43,306 nucleotides of DNA from Gammaproteobacteria bacterium UBA5078 (GCA_002416505.1 DIAM01000020.1:322884-366189), one strand, 5' to 3'. Numbered from the stretch's first letter, positions 29,298-39,156 are shown. Made by a program: numbers and translations. The notes: generated from the sequence alone by a model not told the origin.

Positions 29298-29999
29298 ATG
29301 AAAACTTCACTATTGGCATCACTGTTAGTCACGCTGCTAGTGGGACAATCACACAATGTACTGGCACAAAGCCCTTACTCTGCCGCAGGCATTGCCCTAG
29401 ACAGCGCGTGGAAGCAAGCCGTCTATCAGTTCGCTGTCGAGAATCTCCAACACTCAGCTTGGGGGCTAGAGCACTACGAGCGCAATTATTTGCTGGCCAC
29501 AGAGTTGGCGCGACAAGACTCGCTCACTATCGACGAAGAGGTCTTGTTCGCTGCGGCCTTCTTGCATGACATGGGCACATTCGCACCCTTTGCGGTCACT
29601 GGCGCCGAACACTCCCAAACGGCTGTTGATAACTTGGAAAGTGTACTCATAGACGCAGGTTTCCCTAGCGCGAAAATTAAGGCGGTCAACAGTGCTGTGC
29701 TCGCCCACATGTACTATGCCGAGGTGCCAAATGATGCTACGGCCATTGTTTTGCATGATGCAGACACCTTAGACTTTCTTGGTGTGATTGGGGTAACGCG
29801 CATTCTTTCCCTCACCTCAAGACATCCATGGGCTAGCGACTTAAAAACTGCCTTAGCTACACTAGAGAACTTCAGCTCACAACTGCCTGAATCACTGCGC
29901 ACAGATGCTGCGCAAGATATCGGGCGCGCACGAGTGGCGCAGATGCGCGAGTTACTTTCAACCCTTAAGGAACAAAGTGTTGATGGAGCCGCACTGTAA
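29298..29999 (+). CDS. Exported HD-domain protein
   Basis: A 233-residue protein of the HD phosphohydrolase superfamily. Motif residues in order are GLEHYER (His59), FLHDMG (His90, Asp91), AEHSQ (His105), LAHMY (His137) and HDADTLDF (Asp154/Asp156), so the metal site is complete. A signal peptide (residues 1-24, ending VLAQS) directs it out of the cytoplasm, which is unusual for HD enzymes, most of which hydrolyse nucleotides in the cytoplasm. Its position directly after mscS with a strong ribosome-binding site (TAGGAGAGACGTC) shows shared expression. The substrate is unknown. Confidence 0.82.
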   Translation: MKTSLLASLLVTLLVGQSHNVLAQSPYSAAGIALDSAWKQAVYQFAVENLQHSAWGLEHYERNYLLATELARQDSLTIDEEVLFAAAFLHDMGTFAPFAVTGAEHSQTAVDNLESVLIDAGFPSAKIKAVNSAVLAHMYYAEVPNDATAIVLHDADTLDFLGVIGVTRILSLTSRHPWASDLKTALATLENFSSQLPESLRTDAAQDIGRARVAQMRELLSTLKEQSVDGAAL

Positions 30000-30076
30000 A
30001 AGAATGGCATTTCCATTACGGCCATAAGAAATTTGACATGCACGAAAGATAAAACGACTAACAAAGGAATGTCATA

Positions 30077-30997
30077 ATGAAAACGATCAGAGCGTTTATC
30101 CTCATCGCTGTTGCCACACTCTTTGTAGGCAACGCGGCCAGCGCCGACACTTTTGAAACCACGCTGGAACCTGGCGTGGTCTATAACATGGCCGCGTTTA
30201 AACTCTGGCATGATGCGGATGTGGAAAGAGTCCGTGGAATTCTGATGCTCAATCCCGGCTCGAATGGCGATGGCCGCGGCATGGCCGATGACAGCTATTG
30301 GCAAGACTTTGCTAGCAAGCATCACTTGGCATTGATGGGCACCTATTTCACCGATCACCGACACGTCAACATGATGATCGAGGACTATATCAAAGTGGGC
30401 GAAGGCAGCGGCCAGGCCCTGATCGATGCCATCGATCAGTTCGCTGCAGCTAGCGGTCATCAGGAATTATCCTACGCGCCATTCTTACTCTGGGGCCATT
30501 CGGCGGGCGGCGAGCTCAATCATGAGATCGCCGCGTGGATGCCTGAGCGTGTGATCGCCTATGTGGTCAATCAGGGCGGGTACTACTATTCGTCGGTTCC
30601 ACCCGAGGCCACGAGGAAGACTCCAGGGCTTTACTTCGTAGGCTTAAGTGACCTAGTGTCCCGCAATACCATCATCAAGGGCATCTTCACCACCAACCGC
30701 CGCGCCGGAGCGCTGTGGGCCTATGTGGAGGAGGAAGGCGTGGGCCATCAAGTGGTCGGCAGCCGCGACCTTGCGCTCGTTTTCTATGAGGAGGTGATGA
30801 AGAAGCGCCTGCCCGACGATGCCATGGGCTATAAGGCCCTGCTCCCCGTCACAGAAGAGATGGGCATCAGGGGCAATATCATCACCCATGAACTCGTCGA
30901 CAAAGATGATAGCGAGGTGAAGCTGGAAGAGACCTCTTGGCTGATCTCCGATCGACTCGCCGATGCGTGGCAGGCATTGGTCAGCAAGGAAAGATAA
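30077..30997 (+). CDS. Exported alpha/beta-hydrolase-like protein
   Basis: A 306-residue protein with a signal peptide (1-23, ending SADT). The alpha/beta hydrolase pattern includes the oxyanion-side stretch GILMLNPGSNGDGRG and the nucleophile elbow WGHSAGGE (Ser142). A histidine that could complete the triad lies in EEGVGHQVVG near residue 231. It resembles exported esterase or dienelactone-hydrolase-like proteins; the substrate is not evident. AAAGGAATGTCATA precedes the ATG. The gap to the HD gene is 77 bases, so it may belong to the same transcription unit as mscS and the HD gene. Confidence 0.75.
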   Translation: MKTIRAFILIAVATLFVGNAASADTFETTLEPGVVYNMAAFKLWHDADVERVRGILMLNPGSNGDGRGMADDSYWQDFASKHHLALMGTYFTDHRHVNMMIEDYIKVGEGSGQALIDAIDQFAAASGHQELSYAPFLLWGHSAGGELNHEIAAWMPERVIAYVVNQGGYYYSSVPPEATRKTPGLYFVGLSDLVSRNTIIKGIFTTNRRAGALWAYVEEEGVGHQVVGSRDLALVFYEEVMKKRLPDDAMGYKALLPVTEEMGIRGNIITHELVDKDDSEVKLEETSWLISDRLADAWQALVSKER

Positions 30998-31169
30998 GGT
31001 CGAGAGAATGACGAGTAGCTGGGTCTAGTAGAGTCTGAGAAAACTCAGGGTGGCAATATGGAAACGCCAAATCGGAGTTTTCCTGCTTTATGCAATTGAC
31101 TCTTCATTATCGACACGCATCTTCTCTCATCCAGAAATAATTCGTTACGCAGGAGAAACCGATAGCACC

Positions 31170-33854
31170 ATGACCATGCATGACAGGAAAGGGAACGATT
31201 CGCCATGCGCAATGCCATGGAGCCGCAGCGCCGAGGAAATACTCGACGAACTGAGCGTGCGGCCGGAAGACGGACTTAGTAGCGCCGAGGCCGAGCGCCG
31301 CCTCGCGCGGTTCGGCCTCAATCAGTTGGCGCGCAGTAAACCGCGCTCGATGTATAGCCTGTGGATAGACCAATTCAAGTCTATCGTCGTAATTCTGCTT
31401 CTCGTGGTAGGCGTGTTGGCCATCGCTCTAGACGACGCTCTGGAGGGGGTTGCGATCTTCTCGGTCATTGGCATCAATGCTCTCATTGGGTTTCTCACAG
31501 AGTGGCGAGCGACAAGGTCTATGGAGTCGCTGCGTCGGCTAGGCCATGTAGATACTGTGGTGATCCGTGACGGCAAGATGATGGAAGTGTCCGCACAAGA
31601 GTTGGTGCCCGGTGACATCGTCGCGTTAGAGGGAGGGGATGTAATTACCGCGGATATGCGCCTGATCGAGTCTGCCGAACTGCAGGTCGACGAATCGGCA
31701 CTGACCGGAGAATCGCTTCCCGTGAGTAAGAACACCGAGAGCGTGGCGGTCGACGCGCGGGTCATGGATCGCAATAGTATGCTCTTCAAGGCGACTGCGC
31801 TGACCAGCGGGTCCGCAAAGGCAGTGGTCGTGGGGACAGGCCATGAGACGGAGATTGGACAGATAGCCAGTCTCGTGAGCACAGCGTCGGCACAGGCAAC
31901 GCCACTGGAGAAACGCCTTGACGCCTTGGCGGGGCGCCTTGTTTGGATCGTACTCTTCGTTGCCGTCTTGGTGGCTGCCGCCGGCGTTTATACGGGGCGA
32001 GATGTATGGCTAGCTATCGAGGTGGCGATCGTGTTGGCGGTGGCCGCGATTCCCGAGGGCCTGCCCATTGTGGCCACTATCGCCCTCGCGCGCGGCATGT
32101 GGCGCATGGGGAGTCGTAATGCGCTGATCTCTAGATTATCCGCCGTGGAGACTCTCGGCGCGACAGGGATGATTCTCACCGACAAGACAGGCACGCTTAC
32201 CGAAAATCGCATGTCGGTGACTAACATTAGCTTAACGGATCTCGAGCTAGAGATGAGCGCAGCGGAGCAAGCAGAATTGTCGGAGCCGCTACGGCGCTTG
32301 TTTGAGGTAGCCGTACTGTGCAACAACGCCTCCTACACGGTGGGGAAGAATGGCGCAGCAGAGGCAGTCGGCGATGCCACCGAGATCGCTTTACTGCAGG
32401 CCGCCGCAGACCATGCAATCGAGCGCCCGGAGCTGATTGAGCGCTGGCCGGAAGTTCGTGAGTACGCATTCGACGCGCCTAACAAGCGCATGGCGACGGT
32501 GCATGAATTTGAGGATGGGTTTCTGGTCGCCATAAAGGGAGCGGCCGAAGCGATTATACCGCTCTGTCAGGAGGAGCTAGGCGCATCAGGAAATCGGCCG
32601 CTAACAACACAGGTTAGAGAGGCCTGGCTGAAAAAGGCAGATGAGCTAGGGGCGCAAGGTCTACGCACGCTCGCCCTCGCGCAAAAGGCAATTAGCGAGG
32701 AGGACGCAGAACCCTATGAGGGATTGACCCTACTCGGAATTGTGGGCCTCGAAGACCCGCCCCGCCACGGGGTTCGCGAGGCGATCGCGCAGTGCCATGC
32801 TGCGGGCATCGAAGTGGCGATGGTAACTGGCGACCATGCGGCCACGGCGCGCCACATAGCGACGCAAGTAGGAATCGTTCCGGGGCAGGCAAGTGCAGGC
32901 CTGTTTTTATCCGGCGATGAGTTCGATCAAGCCATTACTGAACAGGATAGCGCCGCACTGTTAAAGGTTCGCGTATTTTCCCGCTTCACACCCGCACAGA
33001 AGCTAAGGCTAATGGAGCTTCACCAGAGCAACGGACAGGTAGTCGCCATGACTGGCGATGGGGTCAACGATGCGCCAGCGTTAAAGAAGGCCGATATTGG
33101 GATCGCCATGGGTATACGTGGCACCGATGTGGCCAAAGAAGCGGCGGATATGGTGCTACAGGATGATGAGTTTGGCACCATCGTAGTGGCCGTTGCCCAC
33201 GGGCGGGCGATCTTCGAAAACATTCGAAAATTTGTGGTTTATCTTCTGTCGTGCAATATCAGCGAGATCATAGTGATTAGTCTTGCCACCGCGGTTAGTG
33301 CTCCCTTGCCACTGCTGCCATTGCAGATACTCTTTCTGAATCTAGTGACCGATGTATTCCCCGCCCTAGCCTTGGGCGTCTGCGAGGGCTCGCCTGAGCT
33401 GATGAAGCAGAAGCCACGCGCAGCAAATGAAGAGGTGGTGACTCGCCGGCACTGGCAGCGAATAGCGATACATGGAACGATCATCGCCACAACAGTGCTA
33501 GCGGCCATGGCGATAGCCATACATTATCTGGAGTTTTCCAACCAGCGTGCCGTCACCGTATCATTTTGCACGCTAGCGCTGGCTCAGGTATGGCATGTCT
33601 TCAATATGCGCAGCAACATGGCTCAGGTATTCAACAACGAGATTACACGTAATCTCTGGGTCTGGGCTGCAGTCGTACTGTGCGCCCTGTTGATCCCGGC
33701 GGCGGTCTATGTGCCGGCCCTGGCAACGGTGTTACAACTCGAACATCCTGGGCGAGACGGTTGGCTGTTAATCGCAATCATGAGCCTCGTTCCATTGGCA
33801 ACGGCGCCATTGGTGCGGCTATTCACGCGACGCCATCGCGCCATAACTAGCTAG
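31170..33854 (+). CDS. Type IIA (Ca2+-type) cation-transporting P-type ATPase
   Basis: An 894-residue inner-membrane pump. The N-terminal cation-ATPase domain is followed by two helices and the actuator motif LTGES (about 175). The helix with PEGLP holds the M4 calcium-binding Glu. DKTGTLTEN follows, with the phosphorylated Asp at about 338, then the nucleotide-binding domain, and GDGVNDAPALKKADIG at about 629. In the later helices SCNISE and NLVTDVFPALALG match the M5 and M6 calcium-ligand positions of SERCA-type pumps, so Ca2+ (or Mn2+) efflux is the best call. The start at 31170 is preferred over upstream in-frame codons because it gives the normal N-terminus and follows CAGGAGAAACC, though the spacing is long; ATG 31176 is an alternative. 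Followed by a universal stress protein. Confidence 0.9.
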   Translation: MTMHDRKGNDSPCAMPWSRSAEEILDELSVRPEDGLSSAEAERRLARFGLNQLARSKPRSMYSLWIDQFKSIVVILLLVVGVLAIALDDALEGVAIFSVIGINALIGFLTEWRATRSMESLRRLGHVDTVVIRDGKMMEVSAQELVPGDIVALEGGDVITADMRLIESAELQVDESALTGESLPVSKNTESVAVDARVMDRNSMLFKATALTSGSAKAVVVGTGHETEIGQIASLVSTASAQATPLEKRLDALAGRLVWIVLFVAVLVAAAGVYTGRDVWLAIEVAIVLAVAAIPEGLPIVATIALARGMWRMGSRNALISRLSAVETLGATGMILTDKTGTLTENRMSVTNISLTDLELEMSAAEQAELSEPLRRLFEVAVLCNNASYTVGKNGAAEAVGDATEIALLQAAADHAIERPELIERWPEVREYAFDAPNKRMATVHEFEDGFLVAIKGAAEAIIPLCQEELGASGNRPLTTQVREAWLKKADELGAQGLRTLALAQKAISEEDAEPYEGLTLLGIVGLEDPPRHGVREAIAQCHAAGIEVAMVTGDHAATARHIATQVGIVPGQASAGLFLSGDEFDQAITEQDSAALLKVRVFSRFTPAQKLRLMELHQSNGQVVAMTGDGVNDAPALKKADIGIAMGIRGTDVAKEAADMVLQDDEFGTIVVAVAHGRAIFENIRKFVVYLLSCNISEIIVISLATAVSAPLPLLPLQILFLNLVTDVFPALALGVCEGSPELMKQKPRAANEEVVTRRHWQRIAIHGTIIATTVLAAMAIAIHYLEFSNQRAVTVSFCTLALAQVWHVFNMRSNMAQVFNNEITRNLWVWAAVVLCALLIPAAVYVPALATVLQLEHPGRDGWLLIAIMSLVPLATAPLVRLFTRRHRAITS

Positions 33855-34072
33855 TGAGCGAGTATCACCAACACAGCATTTGGAATCAGAGGAATACTAT
33901 CGATACTCATTCATTTGCGTCTTGGGAGAAGGCTCTCTGGATGGAGCAATTCATGCTTACCGAAAAGCGCTTTATTTTTATACCTACACAACTTACCCTA
34001 GCTCGACACATTCAGACAAAAAACGCGCGCATTGAACCTTAATCGATGCGTTCTTTAACGAGGTAGCAGCGC

Positions 34073-34942
34073 TTGGAAATTCTAAAGATTCTCGTGCCAC
34101 TAAGCGGTCAATACGCACCTGAGGATCCGGTCAGTCTGGATGCGCCGGCCTTGCAATCGGCCGTCATGCTCGCGAAGAAACTCAATGCGGAAGTCGAAGT
34201 CCTGTGCGTGATAAACCCAGCGCGGCAGGAAGCGGACAGTTGGATAGACTGGATCCCGGATTACGGATTGGACATGGTCATAGAAGGGCTTGACCGACAG
34301 GGCGCTGTGCGCCGACGCAATGCTAGGAAAACCTTCGAAACTCATGTCGCGCCGGCAATCGGTATTGATGGATTTCAGGCTGCCTTCGTGGAAAGCGAAG
34401 GCGATATCCGCGAAACGGTCGGGGCCGCTGGGCGCTTCTCGGACCTCATCGTGGTCGCCAGCTCGCAGTCCCAGTGGGAGCGACCATTCCGGCCGATACT
34501 AGAGGCTGCGCTGCATGAGTCCGCTCGCCCGATCCTTGTCTCGCCAGAGGTGGCGCCCGCTAGCGTGGGCCACCATGTTGTGATTGCCTGGAATAACAGT
34601 CCTGAGGCGGCCAGAGCGCTTGCGGCAGCGATGCCCATACTGCGCATCGCTAGCAAGGTATCTGTCCTGAGTTGCAAGGAAAAGGATGACGAGGAGGATT
34701 CTGCCGATCTGAACGCCGTGATAGCGTATCTAGGCATGCATGGGGTGAAGGCCAAAGGCACACAGATCATCGCCCAAAAGCAGCGCCCTGCCAGCGAGAT
34801 CATTGACGCTGCCCTGTCATTGGAGGCGGACCTGTTGGTGCTCGGCTCGGTGATCCATACTCGTAAACACAGTTTGGTCTATGGCAGCCTGACCGAAGAG
34901 GTGCTTAAAGCGCCCCGCTTAAGCGCTCTCCTGGTGCCGTGA
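34073..34942 (+). CDS. Tandem universal stress protein
   Basis: A 289-residue cytoplasmic protein with two UspA-like halves. The first (about 1-145) starts ILKILVPLSGQ. The second (about 160-289) starts HHVVIAWNNSPEAARAL and ends with VLGSVIHTRKHSLVYGSLTE, the Gly-rich nucleotide-binding loop of ATP-type Usp proteins. Such proteins aid survival under stress and often sit next to ion transport genes, as here beside the P-type ATPase. The start is an unusual TTG at 34073, supported by GAGGTAGCAGCGC before it and by the natural Usp N-terminus it gives. The roughly 220 bases before it have no clear gene. Convergent with the antiporter gene. Confidence 0.85.
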   Translation: MEILKILVPLSGQYAPEDPVSLDAPALQSAVMLAKKLNAEVEVLCVINPARQEADSWIDWIPDYGLDMVIEGLDRQGAVRRRNARKTFETHVAPAIGIDGFQAAFVESEGDIRETVGAAGRFSDLIVVASSQSQWERPFRPILEAALHESARPILVSPEVAPASVGHHVVIAWNNSPEAARALAAAMPILRIASKVSVLSCKEKDDEEDSADLNAVIAYLGMHGVKAKGTQIIAQKQRPASEIIDAALSLEADLLVLGSVIHTRKHSLVYGSLTEEVLKAPRLSALLVP

Positions 34943-35033
34943 CTGCTGCCATGGGCAGGCCATGCGCGAATCGCGAAGTAGCCTATTCCTCGCTACGCTC
35001 AGTGGTTTATAGGGCCTAGCACCACCAGAGCCA

Positions 35034-36593
35034 TTAATATTGGCCTACACCCTCTCCAGCGCTTAGCGGGCGCGCCTGTGCCCTGCCTAGCATTAGCAGC
35101 CCCCCGACCTGCAATGCGAGCAACACCGGCAGCGTCCAAGCCGCTCCGGTGAATCCCGCCGCGAGATAGCCCATAACGCACAGCACACCATTGACCAACG
35201 CATAGGGCAGCTGGGTCTGGAAATGCTCGAAGGCATCACAACCTGCACCGGTGGAAGAAAGGATAGTGGTTTCGGAAATAGGCGAGCAGTGGTCACCGAA
35301 CAAGCCACCGGAGAGCACCGCGCCGATGCAGACATAGAGCGGCGCATCGATGGCGACTGTCGCCGGCAGCGCCAGCGGCAACATGATGGCGAACGTGCCC
35401 CAGGATGAGCCTGTAGCGAAGGAGATACATGCGGACACCAGGAAGATCAGCACCGGCAGCGCCCATGGCGCCGCGTTCTCGGCCGCCAGCGTGGCCACAT
35501 AGACATCTCCTCCCAGTGCCGTGGTCATGTCTCCCATTGCCCATGCTAACAGCAGCATGACCGCCACAAGCATCATGCGACTAATGCCCTCGAGATACAT
35601 CTGCACACTGGCCATCACGCGCTGAGCACCGGTGAAGGCCATCAATACGATCAACGCCGCGGCCGCACTCAGATAAGCGGTCGATAGTCCGGCACGGAAG
35701 TCGGCGCCACTGACCCGCCCGAATGGAAAGCCGAGAGGCACCAAAGTCCACAACAACACAATGAACAACACCAGCAGCGGCAGCCAGATGAACGAGGCTC
35801 GAGCCTTGCTGGCAGCACCTTGCTGCGCGCTATTCTCATCGATCGTGTTCAACGCAGTGCTCGCCGCAGCCTCATCTGGCGTTAGCCCTTCCCGCACGGC
35901 CCGACGCTCCGATCTCGCCATCGGACCGAACTCCACGCCTGTAAGAGCGAGTAGCGGCACCGCGAACAGGGACAGCCATGCATAGAACTGGAACGGCAGC
36001 GCGGCGATCAGCGCTTGGAAATCAGACTGCTCGATGCCCAAGGTCGTGAACTGCTGTTCCAGAAGACTCATGATATAGACTCCCCAGCCAATGAAGGGCA
36101 CGAGGATCGCTACCGGCGACGCGGTGGAGTCGATGATATAGGCAAGCTTAGCGCGGGAGACCCGCAGATAATCGGCCATAGGTCGGAAGGTAGGCCCGAT
36201 GATCAGTGGCGTGCCAAGATCAGAGAAGAAGATCACGATGCCGCCTAGCCACGCGGATACCTGCAGTCGCGCCTTAGTGGTGATGAAGTGCGTAATCTTC
36301 GCCGCAAACGCAGCGCCGCCCCCGGAGCGCTCCATTAGCGCCACGAACCCTCCGATGAAGCCCAGCAACACCAGCACGCCGGCGTTGTAGCTGTCCGTGA
36401 CCTGAGGCACCAGATAATCCCTCACCATCAGGCTCATGCCGCCAAGCAGCGCCGGCCCCTCGATCATCAACACCCCGGCAAACAAGCCAACGAACAGCCC
36501 GAAGATGACGTTGCGCAGGCTGATGGAGATAACGAGGGCGAGCAAGACGGGGACAAGGCTGAAGACATCGGGGGCAGTGGCAGGCATGGGCAT
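35034..36593 (-). CDS. NhaC-type Na+/H+ antiporter family protein
   Basis: A 519-residue inner-membrane transporter with about a dozen hydrophobic helices. Family landmarks are the N-terminal VLLALVISISLRNVIFGLFV, SDLGTPLIIGPTFRP in the middle, and FATGSSWGTFAIMLPLALPA with GGLFGDHCSPISETT near the C-terminus, which holds the conserved Gly/Asp/His/Ser residues of this group. It should exchange Na+ for H+, or possibly amino acids as in some relatives. The start at 36593 is chosen because it gives the usual N-terminus; an in-frame ATG at 36671 would add an unlikely 26-residue extension. Divergent from the DUF885 gene. Confidence 0.85.
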   Translation of the reverse strand: MPMPATAPDVFSLVPVLLALVISISLRNVIFGLFVGLFAGVLMIEGPALLGGMSLMVRDYLVPQVTDSYNAGVLVLLGFIGGFVALMERSGGGAAFAAKITHFITTKARLQVSAWLGGIVIFFSDLGTPLIIGPTFRPMADYLRVSRAKLAYIIDSTASPVAILVPFIGWGVYIMSLLEQQFTTLGIEQSDFQALIAALPFQFYAWLSLFAVPLLALTGVEFGPMARSERRAVREGLTPDEAAASTALNTIDENSAQQGAASKARASFIWLPLLVLFIVLLWTLVPLGFPFGRVSGADFRAGLSTAYLSAAAALIVLMAFTGAQRVMASVQMYLEGISRMMLVAVMLLLAWAMGDMTTALGGDVYVATLAAENAAPWALPVLIFLVSACISFATGSSWGTFAIMLPLALPATVAIDAPLYVCIGAVLSGGLFGDHCSPISETTILSSTGAGCDAFEHFQTQLPYALVNGVLCVMGYLAAGFTGAAWTLPVLLALQVGGLLMLGRAQARPLSAGEGVGQY

Positions 36594-36784
36594 TCCGCAT
36601 TGAGTGAGGGGCGTTGCCCCATCATACCCGGCGACGGCAATCGCCGCGACACTATAAAACCGCATTATCACCGAGCATTGCAGCCGTTATCTTTGCCGAA
36701 AGAATTCACTTTCTGCACTCTAGTGAGTAATCTTGGGCAAGCTTATCGAAATACATCGTTTATAAGAACCTTGGGAGTAAGGGC

Positions 36785-38638
36785 ATGCGTTGGATATATA
36801 GCGTCGGGTTTCTATTCATATTGGCCGCTTGCAGTGAGCCGCAGCCTGGAACCACTCAGCCAATCAGCGCGCCGCAGACCGAGGCGCTCGTTCGCAATGA
36901 AACCGAATTGCTCAATGCATGGCTGGATGTTCAGTACGAAGAGCAACTGGGCTTCAGCCCGCAGACTAGGACCCGATTGGGCGATAAGACTGATTACGAC
37001 AAATTAGATGACTACACCCTCGCCGGCCAGCAAGCAGAGTTAGAGTGGCTGCGCGGCAGTGTTGCCACCATGCAACAAGACTTCGACTACGACTCCCTCA
37101 ATGACGATGGCAAACTGTCTTACGATATGTGGGCCTATGGTCTGGAACAAGACGAGAGCAGGGTTGCATACCGGGACCATGGCTATATATTCGGCAGAGG
37201 CGGCCCACACGCGGGCATTCCAAGCTTCCTGATCAGCTACCAAGCTCTAGATACTGCAGCGGATGTCGAAGCCTATATTGCGAGGCTCGGTGAGATCGAC
37301 AGGGTATTTGGAGAACTCTTAGAGAGATCGAAACAGGCCTCTGCACTAGGAATACGCCAGCCAAGGTTCGCCTATGACGCAGCGTTGTCGGAGATAGAAC
37401 GGGTCACGGCAGGCGTCCCCTTCAATACTAGCGACAACTCTCCGAACTCACCGCTGTGGGTCGATCTACAGACCAAGATACAGGCCTTAGTGGAGAGCGA
37501 CGTACTGAGCGCGGACCTAGCGCAGAACTATTTGCGGGACGCCCAGAATATCCTCTCTAACGAGGTACTAAGCGCTTACGCAGAGGTGGCGCAATGGCTC
37601 GAGACAGACAGGGAGTTCGCATCACCGGAATCCCAAGGCGTCTGGGCCCTGCCCGATGGCGAGAACTATTATAATCAGCGCTTGAAACTGATGACCACAC
37701 TGGACCTCTCCGCCGACGAGATTCACGAGATCGGACTTGCGGAAGTGGAACGCTTGCGTGGCGAGATGGAGGCCATAAAGAACCTCGTAGGGTTTGAGCA
37801 GAGCCTGCAGGAGTTTTTTGTTTTCACACGCGAAGACCCGCAGTTCTACTACCCCAATACAGAAGAAGGGCGTCAGGAATATCTCGATGTGAATAACGAG
37901 TATCTGAATTTCATCAACGAGAAATTGCCCGAGTATTTCGGCCTATTGCCCAAGGCCTCGCTCATCGTCAGCCGCGTGGAGTCCTTTCGAGAACAAGACG
38001 GCGCGGCGCAGCATTATCGTGCCGGCGCTCCCGATGGCTCTCGGCCAGGGGTTTTCTATTCCCATATGTCCGACATGTCGACGCTGTCGAAATTCCAGAT
38101 AGAGGATATCGCCTATCACGAGGGCAACCCTGGCCATCACATGCAGATATCCATCCAACAAGAGCTCACCGAGGTGCCACGTTTCCGCACCCAGTATCGC
38201 ACTACCGCCTATACTGAGGGCTGGGGACTGTACGCGGAATGGTTAGCGAAGGAGATGGGAGGCTTTCAAGATCCCTACTCGGACTTCGGCAGACTCGCCG
38301 GTGAGATATGGCGAGCGGTGCGCCTAGTGGTCGACACGGGGATTCATACGAAGCAGTGGTCCGAGGATCGGGCCGTGCAGTATTTCCTCGATAACACGCC
38401 GATACCCGAGGGAGCGGTTAGGTCCGAGGTGCAGCGCTACTTCGCCGGCCCGGGTCAGGCGACTGCCTATAAGATTGGCATGATGAACTTCCAACAGGCG
38501 CGCGCGGATGCGCAAGAAGCTTTAGGCGCTGACTTCGATATCCGCACCTTCCACGATATCGTGCTAGGGGCAGGAGCCGTGCCGATGCCGATGATGCACG
38601 CACGGGTACAGCGCTGGATTCGAGAGTCTCAGCAATAG
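36785..38638 (+). CDS. DUF885-family lipoprotein, predicted metallopeptidase
   Basis: A 617-residue protein with a lipoprotein signal peptide (lipobox LAAC, lipidated Cys at about residue 17), so it should be tethered to the envelope facing the periplasm. The DUF885 catalytic signature YHEGNPGHHMQ near residue 445, together with TEGWGLYAEWLA about 40 residues later, gives the zinc-binding His/Glu set of this family, which includes carboxypeptidase-like enzymes. The length agrees with the usual 560-620 residues. The peptide substrate is unknown. The stop codon lies in the loop of a perfect 10-base hairpin (38621-38653). Convergent with the META-domain gene. Confidence 0.9.
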   Translation: MRWIYSVGFLFILAACSEPQPGTTQPISAPQTEALVRNETELLNAWLDVQYEEQLGFSPQTRTRLGDKTDYDKLDDYTLAGQQAELEWLRGSVATMQQDFDYDSLNDDGKLSYDMWAYGLEQDESRVAYRDHGYIFGRGGPHAGIPSFLISYQALDTAADVEAYIARLGEIDRVFGELLERSKQASALGIRQPRFAYDAALSEIERVTAGVPFNTSDNSPNSPLWVDLQTKIQALVESDVLSADLAQNYLRDAQNILSNEVLSAYAEVAQWLETDREFASPESQGVWALPDGENYYNQRLKLMTTLDLSADEIHEIGLAEVERLRGEMEAIKNLVGFEQSLQEFFVFTREDPQFYYPNTEEGRQEYLDVNNEYLNFINEKLPEYFGLLPKASLIVSRVESFREQDGAAQHYRAGAPDGSRPGVFYSHMSDMSTLSKFQIEDIAYHEGNPGHHMQISIQQELTEVPRFRTQYRTTAYTEGWGLYAEWLAKEMGGFQDPYSDFGRLAGEIWRAVRLVVDTGIHTKQWSEDRAVQYFLDNTPIPEGAVRSEVQRYFAGPGQATAYKIGMMNFQQARADAQEALGADFDIRTFHDIVLGAGAVPMPMMHARVQRWIRESQQ

Positions 38639-38653
38639 CTGCAGAGACTCTCG
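38621..38653. terminator. Hairpin enclosing the DUF885 stop codon
   Basis: CGAGAGTCTC (38621-38630) pairs perfectly with GAGACTCTCG (38644-38653); the 13-base loop contains the TAG stop at 38636-38638. There is no T-tract, so it is either a weak bidirectional terminator or an mRNA 3'-end stabiliser between two convergent genes. Confidence 0.5.
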
Positions 38654-38700
38654 ATGGATTGCAGATCGATAAGGAATTGCGACGAGCGAAAATGGATAGC

Positions 38701-39156
38701 TTAGTCGCGTGACTCGAACTCGATCTCGATACCCGTAGTTGGGGTGGTCAAGATCATATGACCATCTCGAAAGCTCAGCGCCGACACATCGCGCAGATAC
38801 AAAGCTAGATTGTTATGCAGGGAGCCCGGTGGGCACAGTGACGTCGTCGCTACGAAGGGATCGAAACGCAGTTCCGTATCTGCCTGCAACCATGAACCAG
38901 AAATGCTATTGCAATCCGACGTACCAGTAAGCCGGCTCTCGCTTCGGAAATTTAGCACATACTTGCTATGGTCCTCTGGAACAAAGGCGAAGCCGCTAGG
39001 AACCGTTAACTGTACCAGTTGCCAATTACTGCCCTCTAGGGACTCGACCTGGGCCGCTGCATTATTACTCTCAGCATCTTGTTCCGCGGGGCCGCATGCC
39101 GCTACAACGACTAGCAGGCAAGGCAGGAAAATATTGCGTAATTTGAACGAGGACAT
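38701..39156 (-). CDS. META-domain (HslJ-like) lipoprotein
   Basis: A 151-residue envelope protein with a lipoprotein signal (VVAAC, lipidated Cys at about 21). The META domain (residues about 40-148) starts LEGSNWQLVQL and contains SRLTGTSDCNSISGSW, the typical small-protein core, followed by a Cys-containing strand (TTSLCPPG). Proteins of this type, such as HslJ, are heat-shock or antibiotic-stress associated, but their molecular role is not defined. The two mature cysteines could form a disulfide. Convergent with the DUF885 gene, 62 bases away. Confidence 0.82.
   Translation of the reverse strand: MSSFKLRNIFLPCLLVVVAACGPAEQDAESNNAAAQVESLEGSNWQLVQLTVPSGFAFVPEDHSKYVLNFRSESRLTGTSDCNSISGSWLQADTELRFDPFVATTSLCPPGSLHNNLALYLRDVSALSFRDGHMILTTPTTGIEIEFESRD

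Noticed and set aside
33854..34042. 62-codon gene between the P-type ATPase and the universal stress protein
   Set aside because: It needs a GTG start on the last base of the ATPase stop codon, has no ribosome-binding site and no recognisable domain.
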